From Duganella sp. BJB476 (lineage in GTDB: Bacteria > Pseudomonadota > Gammaproteobacteria > Burkholderiales > Burkholderiaceae_D): a DNA stretch of 64,000 nucleotides. The notes beneath the pieces were generated by a model. The model was not told the DNA's origin. It made no database searches and saw only the letters and a list, made by a program, of their open reading frames with translations. The stretch covers positions 1 through 64,000 of the forward strand of contig NZ_QVIO01000013.1 of assembly GCF_003416895.1 (NCBI RefSeq), in the 5' to 3' direction. Shown piece after piece: positions 22,859 to 32,011 of the stretch. Both the position numbers and the translations under genes were made by a program. Every line of letters begins with the position of its first letter. The first letter of the stretch is position 1.

Positions 22859-24379
22859 TTGTCGCATTCTTCCTTCCGAGGCTGGCGCGGCGCCGCCACC
22901 AGTGCGGCGCTGCTGCTCTTGTTGAACGGGGCGCATGCCGCGCCGTTCAGCAAGACCACCGAGCGCAGCAAGCAGAAAGCGGCGGCCGAGGTCGAGCGCG
23001 CCGGTTTGCAGCAAAAGCTCAGCGCGCTCAAAAAAGACATCGGCAAGACCGAAAGCGCCAAGGACGACGCGGCCGACACGCTGGCCGAGTCCGAACAGGC
23101 GATCTCGGACGCCAACCGCTCGCTGCGCGACCTGGCGCAGGAGCAGGGCGACACCAACACCAAATTGCAACAGCTGGCCGTCGAGCACGACAAGCTGGCG
23201 GCCACGGTCGCCCAGCAAAAGCAGCAGCTGGCCAAGCTGTTGCGCGACCAGTACGTCGCCGGCAATGAAGACCGCATCAAGTTGCTGCTGTCCGGCGACA
23301 ACCCCAATCGCATCAACCGCGACCTGCAAATGATGTCCTACGTGTCGCAGGCCCAGGCGCGCCTGCTGGACGCGCTGCGCGCCAACCTGAAGGCGGTCGA
23401 GGTCAACCAGGCCGAGGCGCAGAACGCCAAGGACGAATTGCAGGAAATCGCCGCCGAGGAAATGGAGCAGAAGGCCAGGCTGGAGCAGGAGAAGACCCGC
23501 CGCGCCAATTTGCTGGCCTCGCTGTCGAAAAAGCTGGTGGCCCAGCGCAAGGAAGCCGGTAACGTCGAGCGTGACGAACAGCGCCTGACCGGCCTGGTCG
23601 ACAAGCTGGGCAAGCTGATCCAGGAGCAGGCGATCGCCGCCGCCGCCGAGAAAAAACGCCAGGAACAACTGGCCGTCGCCCGCGCCAAGGCGGAAGCCGA
23701 GGCCAAAGCCAAGGCGGACGCCGAAGCGCGCGCGCTGGCCAAGGCCAAGGCCGCCGTCGAAGCCGAGCGCCAGCGCCTGGCCAAGGCCAACGCCGGCAAA
23801 TCCGGCGCCATCAAGCCGGCGCCGTCCAAGCCCGACACCATCGACGCCGACCAGCCGAAAGTGGCGCAACAGCCGCCGCCGAAACCACCGGAGCCGCTCA
23901 AACCGGCGCCGCGCGAGGAAGAACCGGCCAAGGCGGCCGCCAAGCCTGCCGATATCGCGCTGGCCCCGGCGGTGCCGTCCGGCGCGCCGTTTGTCAGCCT
24001 CAAAGGCCAGCTGCGCGCGCCCGTCAGCGGCAAGATCGCCGCCAAGTTCGGCACCAAGCGCGGCGACGGCCCAAGCTGGAAGGGCGTGTTCATCCGCACC
24101 GGCGAGGGCGCCGAGATCCGCTCCGTCGCCAGCGGCAAGGTCATCTTCTCGGACTGGCTGCGCGGCTTCGGCAACATGATCATCGTCGACCACGGCGGCC
24201 AGTACTGGAGCATCTACGGCAATTGCGAGTCGCTGCTGAAACGGGTCGGCGACGTCGTCAAGCCTGGCGACTCGATCGCCAGCGCAGGTAACAGCGGCGG
24301 CAACGAGGAATCGGGGCTATACTTTGAGCTTCGCCATCAGGGCACGGCATTCGATCCGGCTGGCTGGGTCAAGTTTTAA
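22859..24379 (+). CDS. EnvC-like amidase activator with degenerate LytM domain
   Basis: A TTG one base after the gpmA stop gives 506 residues with a signal peptide (LLLLLNGAHA then APF). A long coiled coil (about 35-280) contains an Ala/Lys-rich run, then a proline-rich linker and a C-terminal LytM/M23 domain (about 375-506). The domain lacks the usual zinc ligands: the first His position reads WKGVFI, as in EnvC. It therefore probably activates cell-wall amidases at division instead of cutting peptidoglycan. The TTG start is the only good choice that does not bury the signal peptide. Confidence 0.85.
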   Translation: MSHSSFRGWRGAATSAALLLLLNGAHAAPFSKTTERSKQKAAAEVERAGLQQKLSALKKDIGKTESAKDDAADTLAESEQAISDANRSLRDLAQEQGDTNTKLQQLAVEHDKLAATVAQQKQQLAKLLRDQYVAGNEDRIKLLLSGDNPNRINRDLQMMSYVSQAQARLLDALRANLKAVEVNQAEAQNAKDELQEIAAEEMEQKARLEQEKTRRANLLASLSKKLVAQRKEAGNVERDEQRLTGLVDKLGKLIQEQAIAAAAEKKRQEQLAVARAKAEAEAKAKADAEARALAKAKAAVEAERQRLAKANAGKSGAIKPAPSKPDTIDADQPKVAQQPPPKPPEPLKPAPREEEPAKAAAKPADIALAPAVPSGAPFVSLKGQLRAPVSGKIAAKFGTKRGDGPSWKGVFIRTGEGAEIRSVASGKVIFSDWLRGFGNMIIVDHGGQYWSIYGNCESLLKRVGDVVKPGDSIASAGNSGGNEESGLYFELRHQGTAFDPAGWVKF

Positions 24380-24393
24380 GGTTTGCGGAAAAA

Positions 24394-25953
24394 ATGGGCA
24401 ACAAAGTCAAGAGCATCGGCCTGATCGGCCTGGGTATGGTGGCTGGTGTCGCCGTCTCCTTGCAGTTTTCCGCCATCGCGCAAAAGGTCACCGGTTCGCC
24501 GCTGCCGCTCGAAGAGCTGCGCCAGCTGTCCGACGTGTTCGGCCTGATCAAGACCGACTACGTCGAAAACGTCGACGACAAGAAGCTGCTCACCGAAGCT
24601 ATCTCCGGCATGGTGTCCTCGCTCGATCCGCACTCGGTCTACCTCGATAAAAAAGCCTTCCGCGAAATGCGCGAGACCGTGGCCGGCAAATTCGTCGGCA
24701 TCGGCGTCGAAGTCGGCATGGAAGACGGCTACATCAAAGTCGTCTCGCCGATCGAGGATTCGCCCGCCTTCAAGGCCGGCGTCAAGACCGGCGACCTGAT
24801 TACCCGCATCGACGGCACGCCGATCAAGGGCCTGTCGCTGGACGAAAGCGTCAAGAAGATGCGCGGCGAGCCGCATTCCAAGGTCACCGTCACCATCAGC
24901 CGCAAGGACGAGGACAAGCCGATCATCCTGACCATCTCGCGCGAGGAGATCCGCGTGCAGAGCGTCAAGGCCAAGATGATCGAGCCGGGTTACGCCTGGC
25001 TGCGCATCTCGCAGTTCCAGGAGCCGACCGTCGAGGACATGGCCAGGAAGCTCACCGCCCTGTACGCACAAGACCCGCACATCAAGGGCCTGGTGCTGGA
25101 CCTGCGCAACGATCCGGGCGGCGTGGTGCCGGGCGCGATCGGCGTCTCCGCCGCCTTCCTGCCCAAGGATGCGGTGATCGTCTCGACCAACGGCCAGCTG
25201 CTCGACTCCAAGCAGACCTTCTACGGCCGCAGCGAATTCTATTCGGCGCGCCCCAAGAACGATCCGCTGGCCAAGCTGCCGGCCGCGCTCAAGGACGTGC
25301 CGATGGTGGTGCTGGTCAACGCCGGTTCGGCCTCGGCCTCCGAGATCGTCGCCGGCGCGCTGCAGGACTACAAGCGTGCCACCATCATGGGCACGCAGAC
25401 TTTCGGCAAGGGCTCGGTGCAGACGCTGCGCCAGCTGACCGCCGACACCGCCGTCAAGCTGACCACGGCGCGCTACTACACGCCGCACAACCGCTCGATC
25501 CAGGCGCGCGGCATCGTGCCGGACCTGATGGTCGACGAAACCGCCGACGGCGACGGCTTGAACAGCCTGCGCGTGCGCGAAGCCGACCTGCAAAAACACC
25601 TGAACAACGACAAGGATCCGGAAGGCGACGACGTCGCCCGGAAGGCCCTGAGCGCGCAGCGCGAAGAGCTGGAAGACAGCCAGGGCGCGGTCGCGCAGGC
25701 GAAGAAAGCCAAGCCGGTGGAATTCGGTTCCAGGGACGACTTCCAGCTGGCGCAGGCGATCAACCACTTCAAGGGCTTGCCGGTCAAGCTGTCGAAAGTG
25801 GAGGCGGCGCCCGCCGCCGGCGGCGAAGTCGGCGAGATCAAGTCGGACAGCAAGGCCGAGGCCAAGCCAGCCGCCAAGCCGGCCGTCAAGTCCGAAACCA
25901 AGCCCAAGGCCGGCGACAAAAAGCCCGCCTTGAAACAACCCGTAACTCCATAA
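24394..25953 (+). CDS. ctpA: S41-family C-terminal processing peptidase
   Basis: The 519-aa product has an N-terminal anchor or signal (IGLIGLGMVAGVAVSL), a PDZ domain (about 95-180), and a tail-protease core with Ser in NAGSASASEIVAGAL (about 310) and Lys in GTQTFGKGSVQT (about 339). A Lys/Ala/Pro-rich tail of about 60 residues is typical of the group. It trims envelope proteins from their C-termini. It starts 15 nt after the EnvC-like gene; this pairing is conserved and suggests a shared role in cell-wall turnover. Confidence 0.92.
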   Translation: MGNKVKSIGLIGLGMVAGVAVSLQFSAIAQKVTGSPLPLEELRQLSDVFGLIKTDYVENVDDKKLLTEAISGMVSSLDPHSVYLDKKAFREMRETVAGKFVGIGVEVGMEDGYIKVVSPIEDSPAFKAGVKTGDLITRIDGTPIKGLSLDESVKKMRGEPHSKVTVTISRKDEDKPIILTISREEIRVQSVKAKMIEPGYAWLRISQFQEPTVEDMARKLTALYAQDPHIKGLVLDLRNDPGGVVPGAIGVSAAFLPKDAVIVSTNGQLLDSKQTFYGRSEFYSARPKNDPLAKLPAALKDVPMVVLVNAGSASASEIVAGALQDYKRATIMGTQTFGKGSVQTLRQLTADTAVKLTTARYYTPHNRSIQARGIVPDLMVDETADGDGLNSLRVREADLQKHLNNDKDPEGDDVARKALSAQREELEDSQGAVAQAKKAKPVEFGSRDDFQLAQAINHFKGLPVKLSKVEAAPAAGGEVGEIKSDSKAEAKPAAKPAVKSETKPKAGDKKPALKQPVTP

Positions 25954-25981
25954 ACGACGGGCGCGCCGCCGGTCCGAGACC

Positions 25982-26731
25982 ATGAACGACTCGCAACTGC
26001 TGCGCTATTCGCGCCATATCCTGCTCGACGAAATCGGCATCGAAGGCCAGCAAAAGCTGCTGGCCGCGCATGCGCTGGTGATCGGCGCCGGCGGCCTCGG
26101 TTCGCCGGCCGCCATGTACCTGGCCTCGGCCGGCGTCGGCCACATCATGCTGGTCGACAACGACACCGTCGACCTCACCAACCTGCAGCGCCAGATCGCC
26201 CACACCACGGAGCGGGTCGGCCAGTCCAAGGCCGAATCGGCGCGCATCACGCTGGCGCAGATCAATCCAGAAATTACCATCACCGCGCTCAACGAACGCG
26301 TCGACGACGCCCGCCTGGCCGAGCTGGTGGCGCAGGCCGACGTGGTGCTCGACTGCACCGACAACTTCGCCACCCGCCACGCCGTCAACCGCGCCTGCGT
26401 CGCGCTGGGCAAGCCGCTGGTGTCGGGCGCGGTGATACGCTTCGATGGACAAATCAGCGTGTTCGATCCGCGCGGCGGCGCGCAACCCTGCTATTCCTGC
26501 CTGTTCCCGCAGGACCAGCAATTTGAAGATGTAGCCTGTTCCACCATGGGCGTGTTCGCGCCGCTGGTGGGTGTAGTCGGCGCCATGCAGGCGGCGGAAG
26601 CGCTCAAGCTGCTGATGGGCGTGGGCGCCTCGCTGGCAGGGCGCCTGTTGATGTTGGACGGTCTGCACATGGAGTGGACCAGCATAGGTGTGGGGCGCAA
26701 CGGCGATTGTCCGGTCTGCGCAAAAAAATAA
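25982..26731 (+). CDS. MoeB/ThiF-family adenylyltransferase
   Basis: The 249-aa product has LLDEIGIEGQQKLL, the ATP-binding GAGGLGSPAAMYLASAG, NLQRQIAH and DCTDNFATRHAVN, plus CYSC and CPVC zinc pairs. It adenylates the C-terminal glycine of a small sulfur carrier (MoaD, ThiS or similar). No molybdopterin or thiamine genes are near, so the partner cannot be chosen from context. It lies 28 nt after ctpA and 28 nt before the amidohydrolase gene. Confidence 0.9.
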   Translation: MNDSQLLRYSRHILLDEIGIEGQQKLLAAHALVIGAGGLGSPAAMYLASAGVGHIMLVDNDTVDLTNLQRQIAHTTERVGQSKAESARITLAQINPEITITALNERVDDARLAELVAQADVVLDCTDNFATRHAVNRACVALGKPLVSGAVIRFDGQISVFDPRGGAQPCYSCLFPQDQQFEDVACSTMGVFAPLVGVVGAMQAAEALKLLMGVGASLAGRLLMLDGLHMEWTSIGVGRNGDCPVCAKK

Positions 26732-26759
26732 CACTAACCGAAGGAGACTTACCTTGTTG

Positions 26760-28874
26760 ATGAAACGACTCGCTGTATTGCCGCTGGCGTTGGCCGCGGC
26801 GTTCGCCGCACAGGCAGCCACCAGCACCAAGTACCTGATCATCGCGGAAGGCGGCAAGCAGATCGGCGAACAAGCCGTCGAGCACCAGGACGATGGCCTG
26901 ACCAAGGTACGTTTCATCTTCAAGAACAACGGCCGCGGCCCGGAACTGACGGAGCAATTCCGCATGGGCGCCGACGGCGTGATGACCGAGTACAGCGTCA
27001 AGGGCAACTCCACCTTCGGCGCGGTGGTCGACGAGCGCTTCGAGCGCAAGGGCGACCAGGCCGAGTGGAAGTCCACGTCGGAACAGGGCAAGAAGGCCGT
27101 CAGCGGCCCGGCCGGGTACCTGCCGCTGAACGGCTCCTTCGAAACCGTCTCGGCCTACATCACCGCGCTGGACGCCGCACCCGGACATAAAATGGCGCTG
27201 CTGCCATCGGGCACGCTGTCGCAGACCGTGCTCGATACGCTGGAAGTGAGCAGCGACGGCGGCCAGAAACAAACCGTGCAGCTGCTGGCGCAGACCGGCG
27301 TCGGCCTGTCGCCGTCGTTTTACTGGGCCACCAGCGGCGCCAAGCCTCGCCTGTTCGGCGTGATCATCCCCGGCTTCGCCAACATGCTGGAAGAAGGCTG
27401 GCAGGGCGCCGCGCCGGCGCTGGCCGCGCGCCAGAAGCAGGCCGAGAGCAAGATGCTGGAAGACCTGGCCGCCAAGCTGCAACACCCGCTGACCGGCCTG
27501 ACCCTGGTGCGCAACGCCCGCGTGTTCGACAGCGACAAAGCCACCGTCGGCGCGCCGTCCGACATCTACGTGCTGCGCGGCCGCATCACCGCCGTGCTGC
27601 CGGCCGGCTCGCCGGTGCGCGGCGCCGACAACACCATCGACGCCGGCGGCCGCATCGTGCTGCCCGGCCTGTTCGACATGCACGGCCACGTCGACCGCTG
27701 GTCCGGCGCGCTGAACATGTCCACCGGCGTGACCAGCGTGCGCGACATGGGCAACGACAACAAGCAGCTGCAGGCGATGCTCGACGAAACGGCGGCCGGC
27801 AAGCTGCTGGCGCCGCAGGTGGTGCCGGCCGGCTTCCTGGAAGGCGAGAGCCCGTTCAGCGCCATGAACGGCTTCACCATCAAGGACCTGCCGGGCGCGA
27901 AGGACGCGATCGACTGGTACGCGGAGCACGGCTACCCGCAGCTGAAGATCTACAACTCCTTCCCGAAAGCCATCCTGAAGGACACCGTGGCCTACGCCCA
28001 CAGCCGCGGCATGCGCGTCTCCGGCCACATCCCGGCCGGCCTGCGCGCGCAGGAGGCGCTGGACGCCGGCTACGACGAGATCCAGCACATCAACCAGGTG
28101 CTGCTGAACTTCCTCGTCAAGCCGGACACGGAAACCCGCAATCTGAACCGCTTCCTGCTGCCGGCCGAAAAAGTCGCCGGCATGGACTTCAACACCAAGC
28201 CGTTCAAGGACTTCGTCGCCGGCCTGGTGAAGAAGCAGATTTCGATCGACCCGACCCTGTCGGCGTTCGCCTTCATCCAGCAGAAGGATGGCGACGTCAA
28301 CGAGCCGTACCGCGCCTTCGCCGCCAACATGCCGCCGGACGTGGCGCGCGGCTTCGCCGTCGGCGCCATGAAGATCGAGGGTGACGCCGCCCTCAAGCGC
28401 TACCAGCAGTCCTACGCCAAGATGGTGGAATTCGTCGGCATCATGTACAAGGCCGGCGTGCCCATCGTCGCCGGCACCGACGACATTCCCGGCTTCACGC
28501 TGCATTCGGAGCTGGCGCTGCTGGTCAAGGCCGGCCTGACGCCGGCCCAGGCCCTGCAGGTGGCCACCCGCAACGGCGCCCGCTACACCCGCACCAGCAA
28601 CGACCGTGGCAGCATCGCCGCCGGCAAGCTGGCCGACCTGGTGCTGGTGGACGGCGATCCGACCAAGGATATCGCCGACATCCGCAAGGTGGCGGCGGTG
28701 ATCACGCGCGGCTATGTCATCTATCCGCAGGAGATCGACACCGCGCTGGGCGTCGCGCCGTTCGTCAAGGCTGCGCCGCAGGTTGCGAAGAGCGCCGCCG
28801 TGGCCGATGCCACCGGCGGCGGCAACGACGGCGCACGCCGCCGCATCGACGCCACCGCTCACAAGCATGACTAG
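26760..28874 (+). CDS. Exported metal-dependent amidohydrolase
   Basis: The ATG at 26760 follows AAGGAG and gives 704 residues with a signal peptide (MKRLAVLPLALAAAFAAQA). Residues 20-225 form an extra N-terminal domain without known motifs. The amidohydrolase core follows: LFDMHGHVDR (metal His pair), a lysine in QLKIYNSF, His in SGHIPAGL and EIQHINQ, and Asp in AGTDDIPG. It probably hydrolyses a C-N bond in the periplasm; the substrate is unknown. It resembles the imidazolonepropionase/prolidase-like group of secreted amidohydrolases. Confidence 0.85.
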   Translation: MKRLAVLPLALAAAFAAQAATSTKYLIIAEGGKQIGEQAVEHQDDGLTKVRFIFKNNGRGPELTEQFRMGADGVMTEYSVKGNSTFGAVVDERFERKGDQAEWKSTSEQGKKAVSGPAGYLPLNGSFETVSAYITALDAAPGHKMALLPSGTLSQTVLDTLEVSSDGGQKQTVQLLAQTGVGLSPSFYWATSGAKPRLFGVIIPGFANMLEEGWQGAAPALAARQKQAESKMLEDLAAKLQHPLTGLTLVRNARVFDSDKATVGAPSDIYVLRGRITAVLPAGSPVRGADNTIDAGGRIVLPGLFDMHGHVDRWSGALNMSTGVTSVRDMGNDNKQLQAMLDETAAGKLLAPQVVPAGFLEGESPFSAMNGFTIKDLPGAKDAIDWYAEHGYPQLKIYNSFPKAILKDTVAYAHSRGMRVSGHIPAGLRAQEALDAGYDEIQHINQVLLNFLVKPDTETRNLNRFLLPAEKVAGMDFNTKPFKDFVAGLVKKQISIDPTLSAFAFIQQKDGDVNEPYRAFAANMPPDVARGFAVGAMKIEGDAALKRYQQSYAKMVEFVGIMYKAGVPIVAGTDDIPGFTLHSELALLVKAGLTPAQALQVATRNGARYTRTSNDRGSIAAGKLADLVLVDGDPTKDIADIRKVAAVITRGYVIYPQEIDTALGVAPFVKAAPQVAKSAAVADATGGGNDGARRRIDATAHKHD

Positions 28875-28890
28875 GTAAAACGCGGTAAAA

Positions 28891-28912
28891 ACCGGGCGCG
28901 CGGGCGCCCGGT
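28891..28912. terminator. Possible terminator after the amidohydrolase gene
   Basis: A perfect 9-bp stem ACCGGGCGC/GCGCCCGGT lies 16 bases after the stop. There is no T tract, so termination is uncertain. It separates the amidohydrolase gene from the type II secretion operon. Confidence 0.4.
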
Positions 28913-29023
28913 CAAGGCCAGAATTAAGCTCCATTTAAGCCTGCCGGCGCAAAACTCGTTTTAGGGTGCCGCTGGCGCCGATTCAGCCTTATACTCTGCA
29001 ATCATTTTAATTTGTCATCGAAT

Positions 29024-29470
29024 ATGAAAAAACTCTCCCTGCCCCGTCGTGCCGCCTCGCGCGGCTTTACGCTGATCGAAATCATGGTGGTGGTGGTCAT
29101 CATGGGCGTGCTGGCGGCGCTGGTCGTGCCCAAGCTGCTCAGCCGCACCGGCGAGTCCAAAGTGGCCGCCGCCAAGGTCGATATCGCCACCGTCATGCAG
29201 GCCCTCAAGCTGTATAAGCTGGATAACCAGCGCTACCCGACCACCGAGCAAGGCCTGCAGGCGCTGCTGACCAAGCCGACCGCCGGCCCGGCCGCCAACG
29301 GCTGGAAAGCCGGCGGCTACCTGGAAAAAATGCCGAAAGACCCGTGGGGCAACCCTTACCAGTTCCTGTCGCCGGGCATCAAGGGCGAGGTCGACGTGTT
29401 CTCCTACGGCGCCGACGGTGCGCCGGGCGGCACCGGCGACGACGCCGACATCGGCTCCTGGGATAACTGA
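29024..29470 (+). CDS. gspG: Type II secretion major pseudopilin GspG
   Basis: The 148-aa product starts MKKLSLPRRAASRGFTLIEIMVVVVIMGVLAALV; prepilin peptidase cuts after Gly in RGFTLIE. The body has QALKLYKLDNQRYPTTEQGLQAL and DPWGNPYQFLSPG, hallmarks of GspG. It builds the pseudopilus that pushes substrates through the secretin. It is the first gene of a long operon, and no prepilin peptidase gene is nearby. Confidence 0.95.
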   Translation: MKKLSLPRRAASRGFTLIEIMVVVVIMGVLAALVVPKLLSRTGESKVAAAKVDIATVMQALKLYKLDNQRYPTTEQGLQALLTKPTAGPAANGWKAGGYLEKMPKDPWGNPYQFLSPGIKGEVDVFSYGADGAPGGTGDDADIGSWDN

Positions 29471-29490
29471 TCGCAGGGGGAGCACGGCTT

Positions 29491-29958
29491 ATGCGCGCCG
29501 CCCGCCAGCGTGGTTTCACGCTGATCGAACTGCTGGTGGTGATGGTCATCCTGGGCGTCACGCTGGGACTGGTGTCGCTCAACGCGCTGCCGGGCCAGAA
29601 GCAGTCGCTGCGTGAAGACGCGCAGCGCGTGGCGCTGCTGCTGCAACTGGCGCGCGACGAGGCCATCGTGCGCAACCGCCAGATCGCCTTTGAGGCGGGG
29701 GCCGACGGCTACCGCTTCCTGATCCGCAACGACAAGCAATGGGACGTGGCGGTGCAGGACGACCTGCTGCGCGAGCGCGAATTCAAGCATGCCCCGATTA
29801 CGCTGATGCTCGACCCGCCGCCCAACGTCCCCGACACCAGCCTGCGCATCGTCTTCGGCCGCGAACCGGTCGACAAACCCTTCGTGCTGACCCTCAGCGC
29901 CGGCGATGCCAGCATCGCCATCCGCGCCGACGGCATCGGCCATTTCATGGTGGACTAG
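29491..29958 (+). CDS. gspH: Type II secretion minor pseudopilin GspH
   Basis: The 155-aa product has the prepilin signal RQRGFTLIELLVVMVILGV and a GspH/FimT-type body (LREDAQRVALLLQLARDEAIVRNRQIAFE). It joins GspI, J and K at the pseudopilus tip. It follows gspG by 20 nt and abuts gspI without a gap. Confidence 0.9.
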   Translation: MRAARQRGFTLIELLVVMVILGVTLGLVSLNALPGQKQSLREDAQRVALLLQLARDEAIVRNRQIAFEAGADGYRFLIRNDKQWDVAVQDDLLREREFKHAPITLMLDPPPNVPDTSLRIVFGREPVDKPFVLTLSAGDASIAIRADGIGHFMVD

Positions 29959-30330
29959 ATGCGCCTTCCTCGACAACGCGGTTTTACCTTGCTGGAAGTG
30001 CTGGTGGCGCTGGTGATCGTCGGCACCGCGCTGGGCGCTTCGCTGCGCGCGGTCGGCAGCCTGACGGCCAACAGCGACGGCCTGCGCGGCGCGATGATGG
30101 CCACCTGGTCGGCCGAGAACCGGCTGGTGCAGCTGCGCCTGACGCGCCAGTTCCCGGCGGTCGGCAAGCAGACCTTTGAGTGCCCGCAGGGCGACATGAA
30201 GCTGATGTGCCAGGAGGAAGTGATCGCCAGCCCGAATCCGCGCTTCCGCCGGGTCGAGGTCAGCGTCTACGACCAGGCCGCGCCGGACCGGCGCATCATC
30301 AAGCTGGTCCAACTGGTGTTGAACCAATGA
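29959..30330 (+). CDS. gspI: Type II secretion minor pseudopilin GspI
   Basis: The 123-aa product has the prepilin signal RQRGFTLLEVLVALVIVGTALGA and the short GspI body (TWSAENRLVQLRL near residue 53). It is the core of the tip complex with GspJ and GspK. Its stop overlaps the gspJ start (ATGA), so translation is coupled. Confidence 0.9.
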   Translation: MRLPRQRGFTLLEVLVALVIVGTALGASLRAVGSLTANSDGLRGAMMATWSAENRLVQLRLTRQFPAVGKQTFECPQGDMKLMCQEEVIASPNPRFRRVEVSVYDQAAPDRRIIKLVQLVLNQ

Positions 30331-30941
30331 CGCCGCCATTGCGCCGCGCACGCGGCTTTACGCTGATCGAACTGCTGGTGGCGATTTCGATCCTCGCCAT
30401 CGTCGCGGTGCTGGGCTGGCGCGGGCTGGACGGCATCATCCGCTCGCGCGCCGCGCTGACCGCGACGATGGAGCAGACGCGCGGCCTGCAACTGGCCTTC
30501 GCCCAGCTGCAAAGCGATTGCGCCAACCTGGCGCCGCAGTCGCTGATCGGCACGCGCACCATCCTGAGCGCGGAAGACGGCCGCATCACGCTGGTGCGGC
30601 TGGCGCTGGCCGAGAACGAGGCCACGCGGGTGGAGGTGGTCTCCTACCGTGTGCGCGACGGCATGCTGACGCGGCGCGAATCGGCCGGCACGCGCGACCT
30701 GGCGCAGCTGGACGCGCTGTGGCAGGCGGCCAACAGCGACGCCGATCCGGCCGCCAGCGTGGCGTTGAAATCGGGAGTGCAGCGCATGGCGATGCGCTTC
30801 TGGAGCACGCAGGGCTGGGTACAGGCGGCGGGCGCGATGCCGGCGCCGGCCAACGGCGCGCCCAGCGGCATGGAAGTGTCGATGGTGCTGGACGGCCAGG
30901 AAGTGCCGATGACCAAATCCTTCCTGTTGGGGGCACTGTGA
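30327..30941 (+). CDS. gspJ: Type II secretion minor pseudopilin GspJ
   Basis: The 204-aa product starts MTPPLRRARGFTLIELLVAISILAIVAVLGWRGLDGI and has the GspJ pattern QTRGLQLAFAQLQSDCANL, with EVSMVLDGQEV near the end. The start at 30327 overlaps the gspI stop, and its own stop overlaps the GTG of gspK. Confidence 0.9.
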   Translation: MTPPLRRARGFTLIELLVAISILAIVAVLGWRGLDGIIRSRAALTATMEQTRGLQLAFAQLQSDCANLAPQSLIGTRTILSAEDGRITLVRLALAENEATRVEVVSYRVRDGMLTRRESAGTRDLAQLDALWQAANSDADPAASVALKSGVQRMAMRFWSTQGWVQAAGAMPAPANGAPSGMEVSMVLDGQEVPMTKSFLLGAL

Positions 30942-31972
30942 AGCTGCGGCGCCAGCGCGGCGTGGCCGTCATCACGGCGTTGTTGTTGACGACGCTGGCG
31001 GTGACCATCGTCGCCAGCCTGTTCTGGCAGCAGCAGGTGCAGGTGCGCTCGATGGAGAACCAGCGCCTGCAACTGCAAACGCGCTGGATCGTGCGTGGTG
31101 CGCTGGATCTGAGCCGGTTGGTGCTGTACCAAGACTTCCTCGATTCGCAGCCAGGGTACACGCAGCTCAACGGCATTTGGGCCACACCGCTGGAAGAGAC
31201 GCGGCTGGACGATTACATTGAGCGTGAACGCGCCGAGGCGGAAAATTTCAACGCGACCCTTTCCGGCAAGATGATAGACGCGCAGTCGCGTTACAATCTT
31301 GCCAATCTGGCGGCGAGCCATGCAATCCAGGCTCCCCAAGTGAAGGTGTTCGAGCGGCTGCTGACCAACTTGCGGCTCGATCCATCGCTGGCGCAGGCGG
31401 TGGCCAACCAGGTGGTAAGCGCGCAGACGGCGCAACCGGGATCGCAAGGAACAGGAACAGGAACAGGAACAGGAACAGGAACAGCTACGGGTGCCGGCAC
31501 AGGCGCAGGTGCAGGTGCAGGTACAACGGGCCCGCAGTCGACCCAGACCACAGGCCCGCAGCCGATCGATCTGTTGCGGGTGGAAGATTTGCTGGCGGTG
31601 AGCGGCTTTACGCCGCAGACGATAGAGCGCCTGCGCGACTTCGTCACCATCCTGCCGGATCGCGCAACGGAATTGAACGTGAATACCGTTTCGGCCGAGC
31701 TGATGTCGGCGATGTTCGAGCAACTGTCGCTGTCGGAAGCTGCGGCTATGGTGAATACGCGGCAGCGCGTCTATTATCGCGACAAGCAGTACTTCAACGA
31801 CCTGCCGCAGTTGGCCGGCGGGAAGCGGCCGACCGTGCCTTACAACGTCAAGAGCAGCTATTTCCTGGCCTACAGCCGGGTGAGGCTGGACCGGGCGGCG
31901 CTGGATACGCAGTCCCTGTTGCAGCGGATGGGGAATGGCATCACGACAGTGCTATGGATACGGGAAAACTAG
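30938..31972 (+). CDS. gspK: Type II secretion minor pseudopilin GspK
   Basis: A GTG start overlapping the gspJ stop gives 344 residues with the prepilin-like RQRGVAVITALLLTTLAVTIVASLFW. It lacks the Glu at +5, as GspK proteins do, and caps the tip. The body contains DDYIERERAEAENFNATLSGKMIDAQSRYNLANL and a C-terminal helix-hairpin domain. Residues about 170-200 are a low-complexity Gly/Thr/Ala insert coded in part by six perfect GGAACA repeats (31448-31483). Confidence 0.9.
   Translation: MKLRRQRGVAVITALLLTTLAVTIVASLFWQQQVQVRSMENQRLQLQTRWIVRGALDLSRLVLYQDFLDSQPGYTQLNGIWATPLEETRLDDYIERERAEAENFNATLSGKMIDAQSRYNLANLAASHAIQAPQVKVFERLLTNLRLDPSLAQAVANQVVSAQTAQPGSQGTGTGTGTGTGTATGAGTGAGAGAGTTGPQSTQTTGPQPIDLLRVEDLLAVSGFTPQTIERLRDFVTILPDRATELNVNTVSAELMSAMFEQLSLSEAAAMVNTRQRVYYRDKQYFNDLPQLAGGKRPTVPYNVKSSYFLAYSRVRLDRAALDTQSLLQRMGNGITTVLWIREN
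31448..31483 (+). repeat. Hexanucleotide microsatellite (GGAACA)x6 inside gspK
   Basis: Six perfect GGAACA units code for Gly-Thr repeats, followed by a degenerate GGTGCA/GGCACA tract to about 31530. Changes in copy number would add or remove two residues without shifting the frame. The insert is in a loop-like, low-complexity region. Confidence 0.85.
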
Positions 31973-32011
31973 AACAGCTATGAACGACAGCGTGAACGAA
32001 AGCGAGACCCT

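Noticed and set aside
31448..31530. Repeat cluster that might suggest a CRISPR-like array
   Set aside because: Units are 6 bp without spacers and lie inside an in-frame gspK coding sequence. No CRISPR array was seen anywhere.
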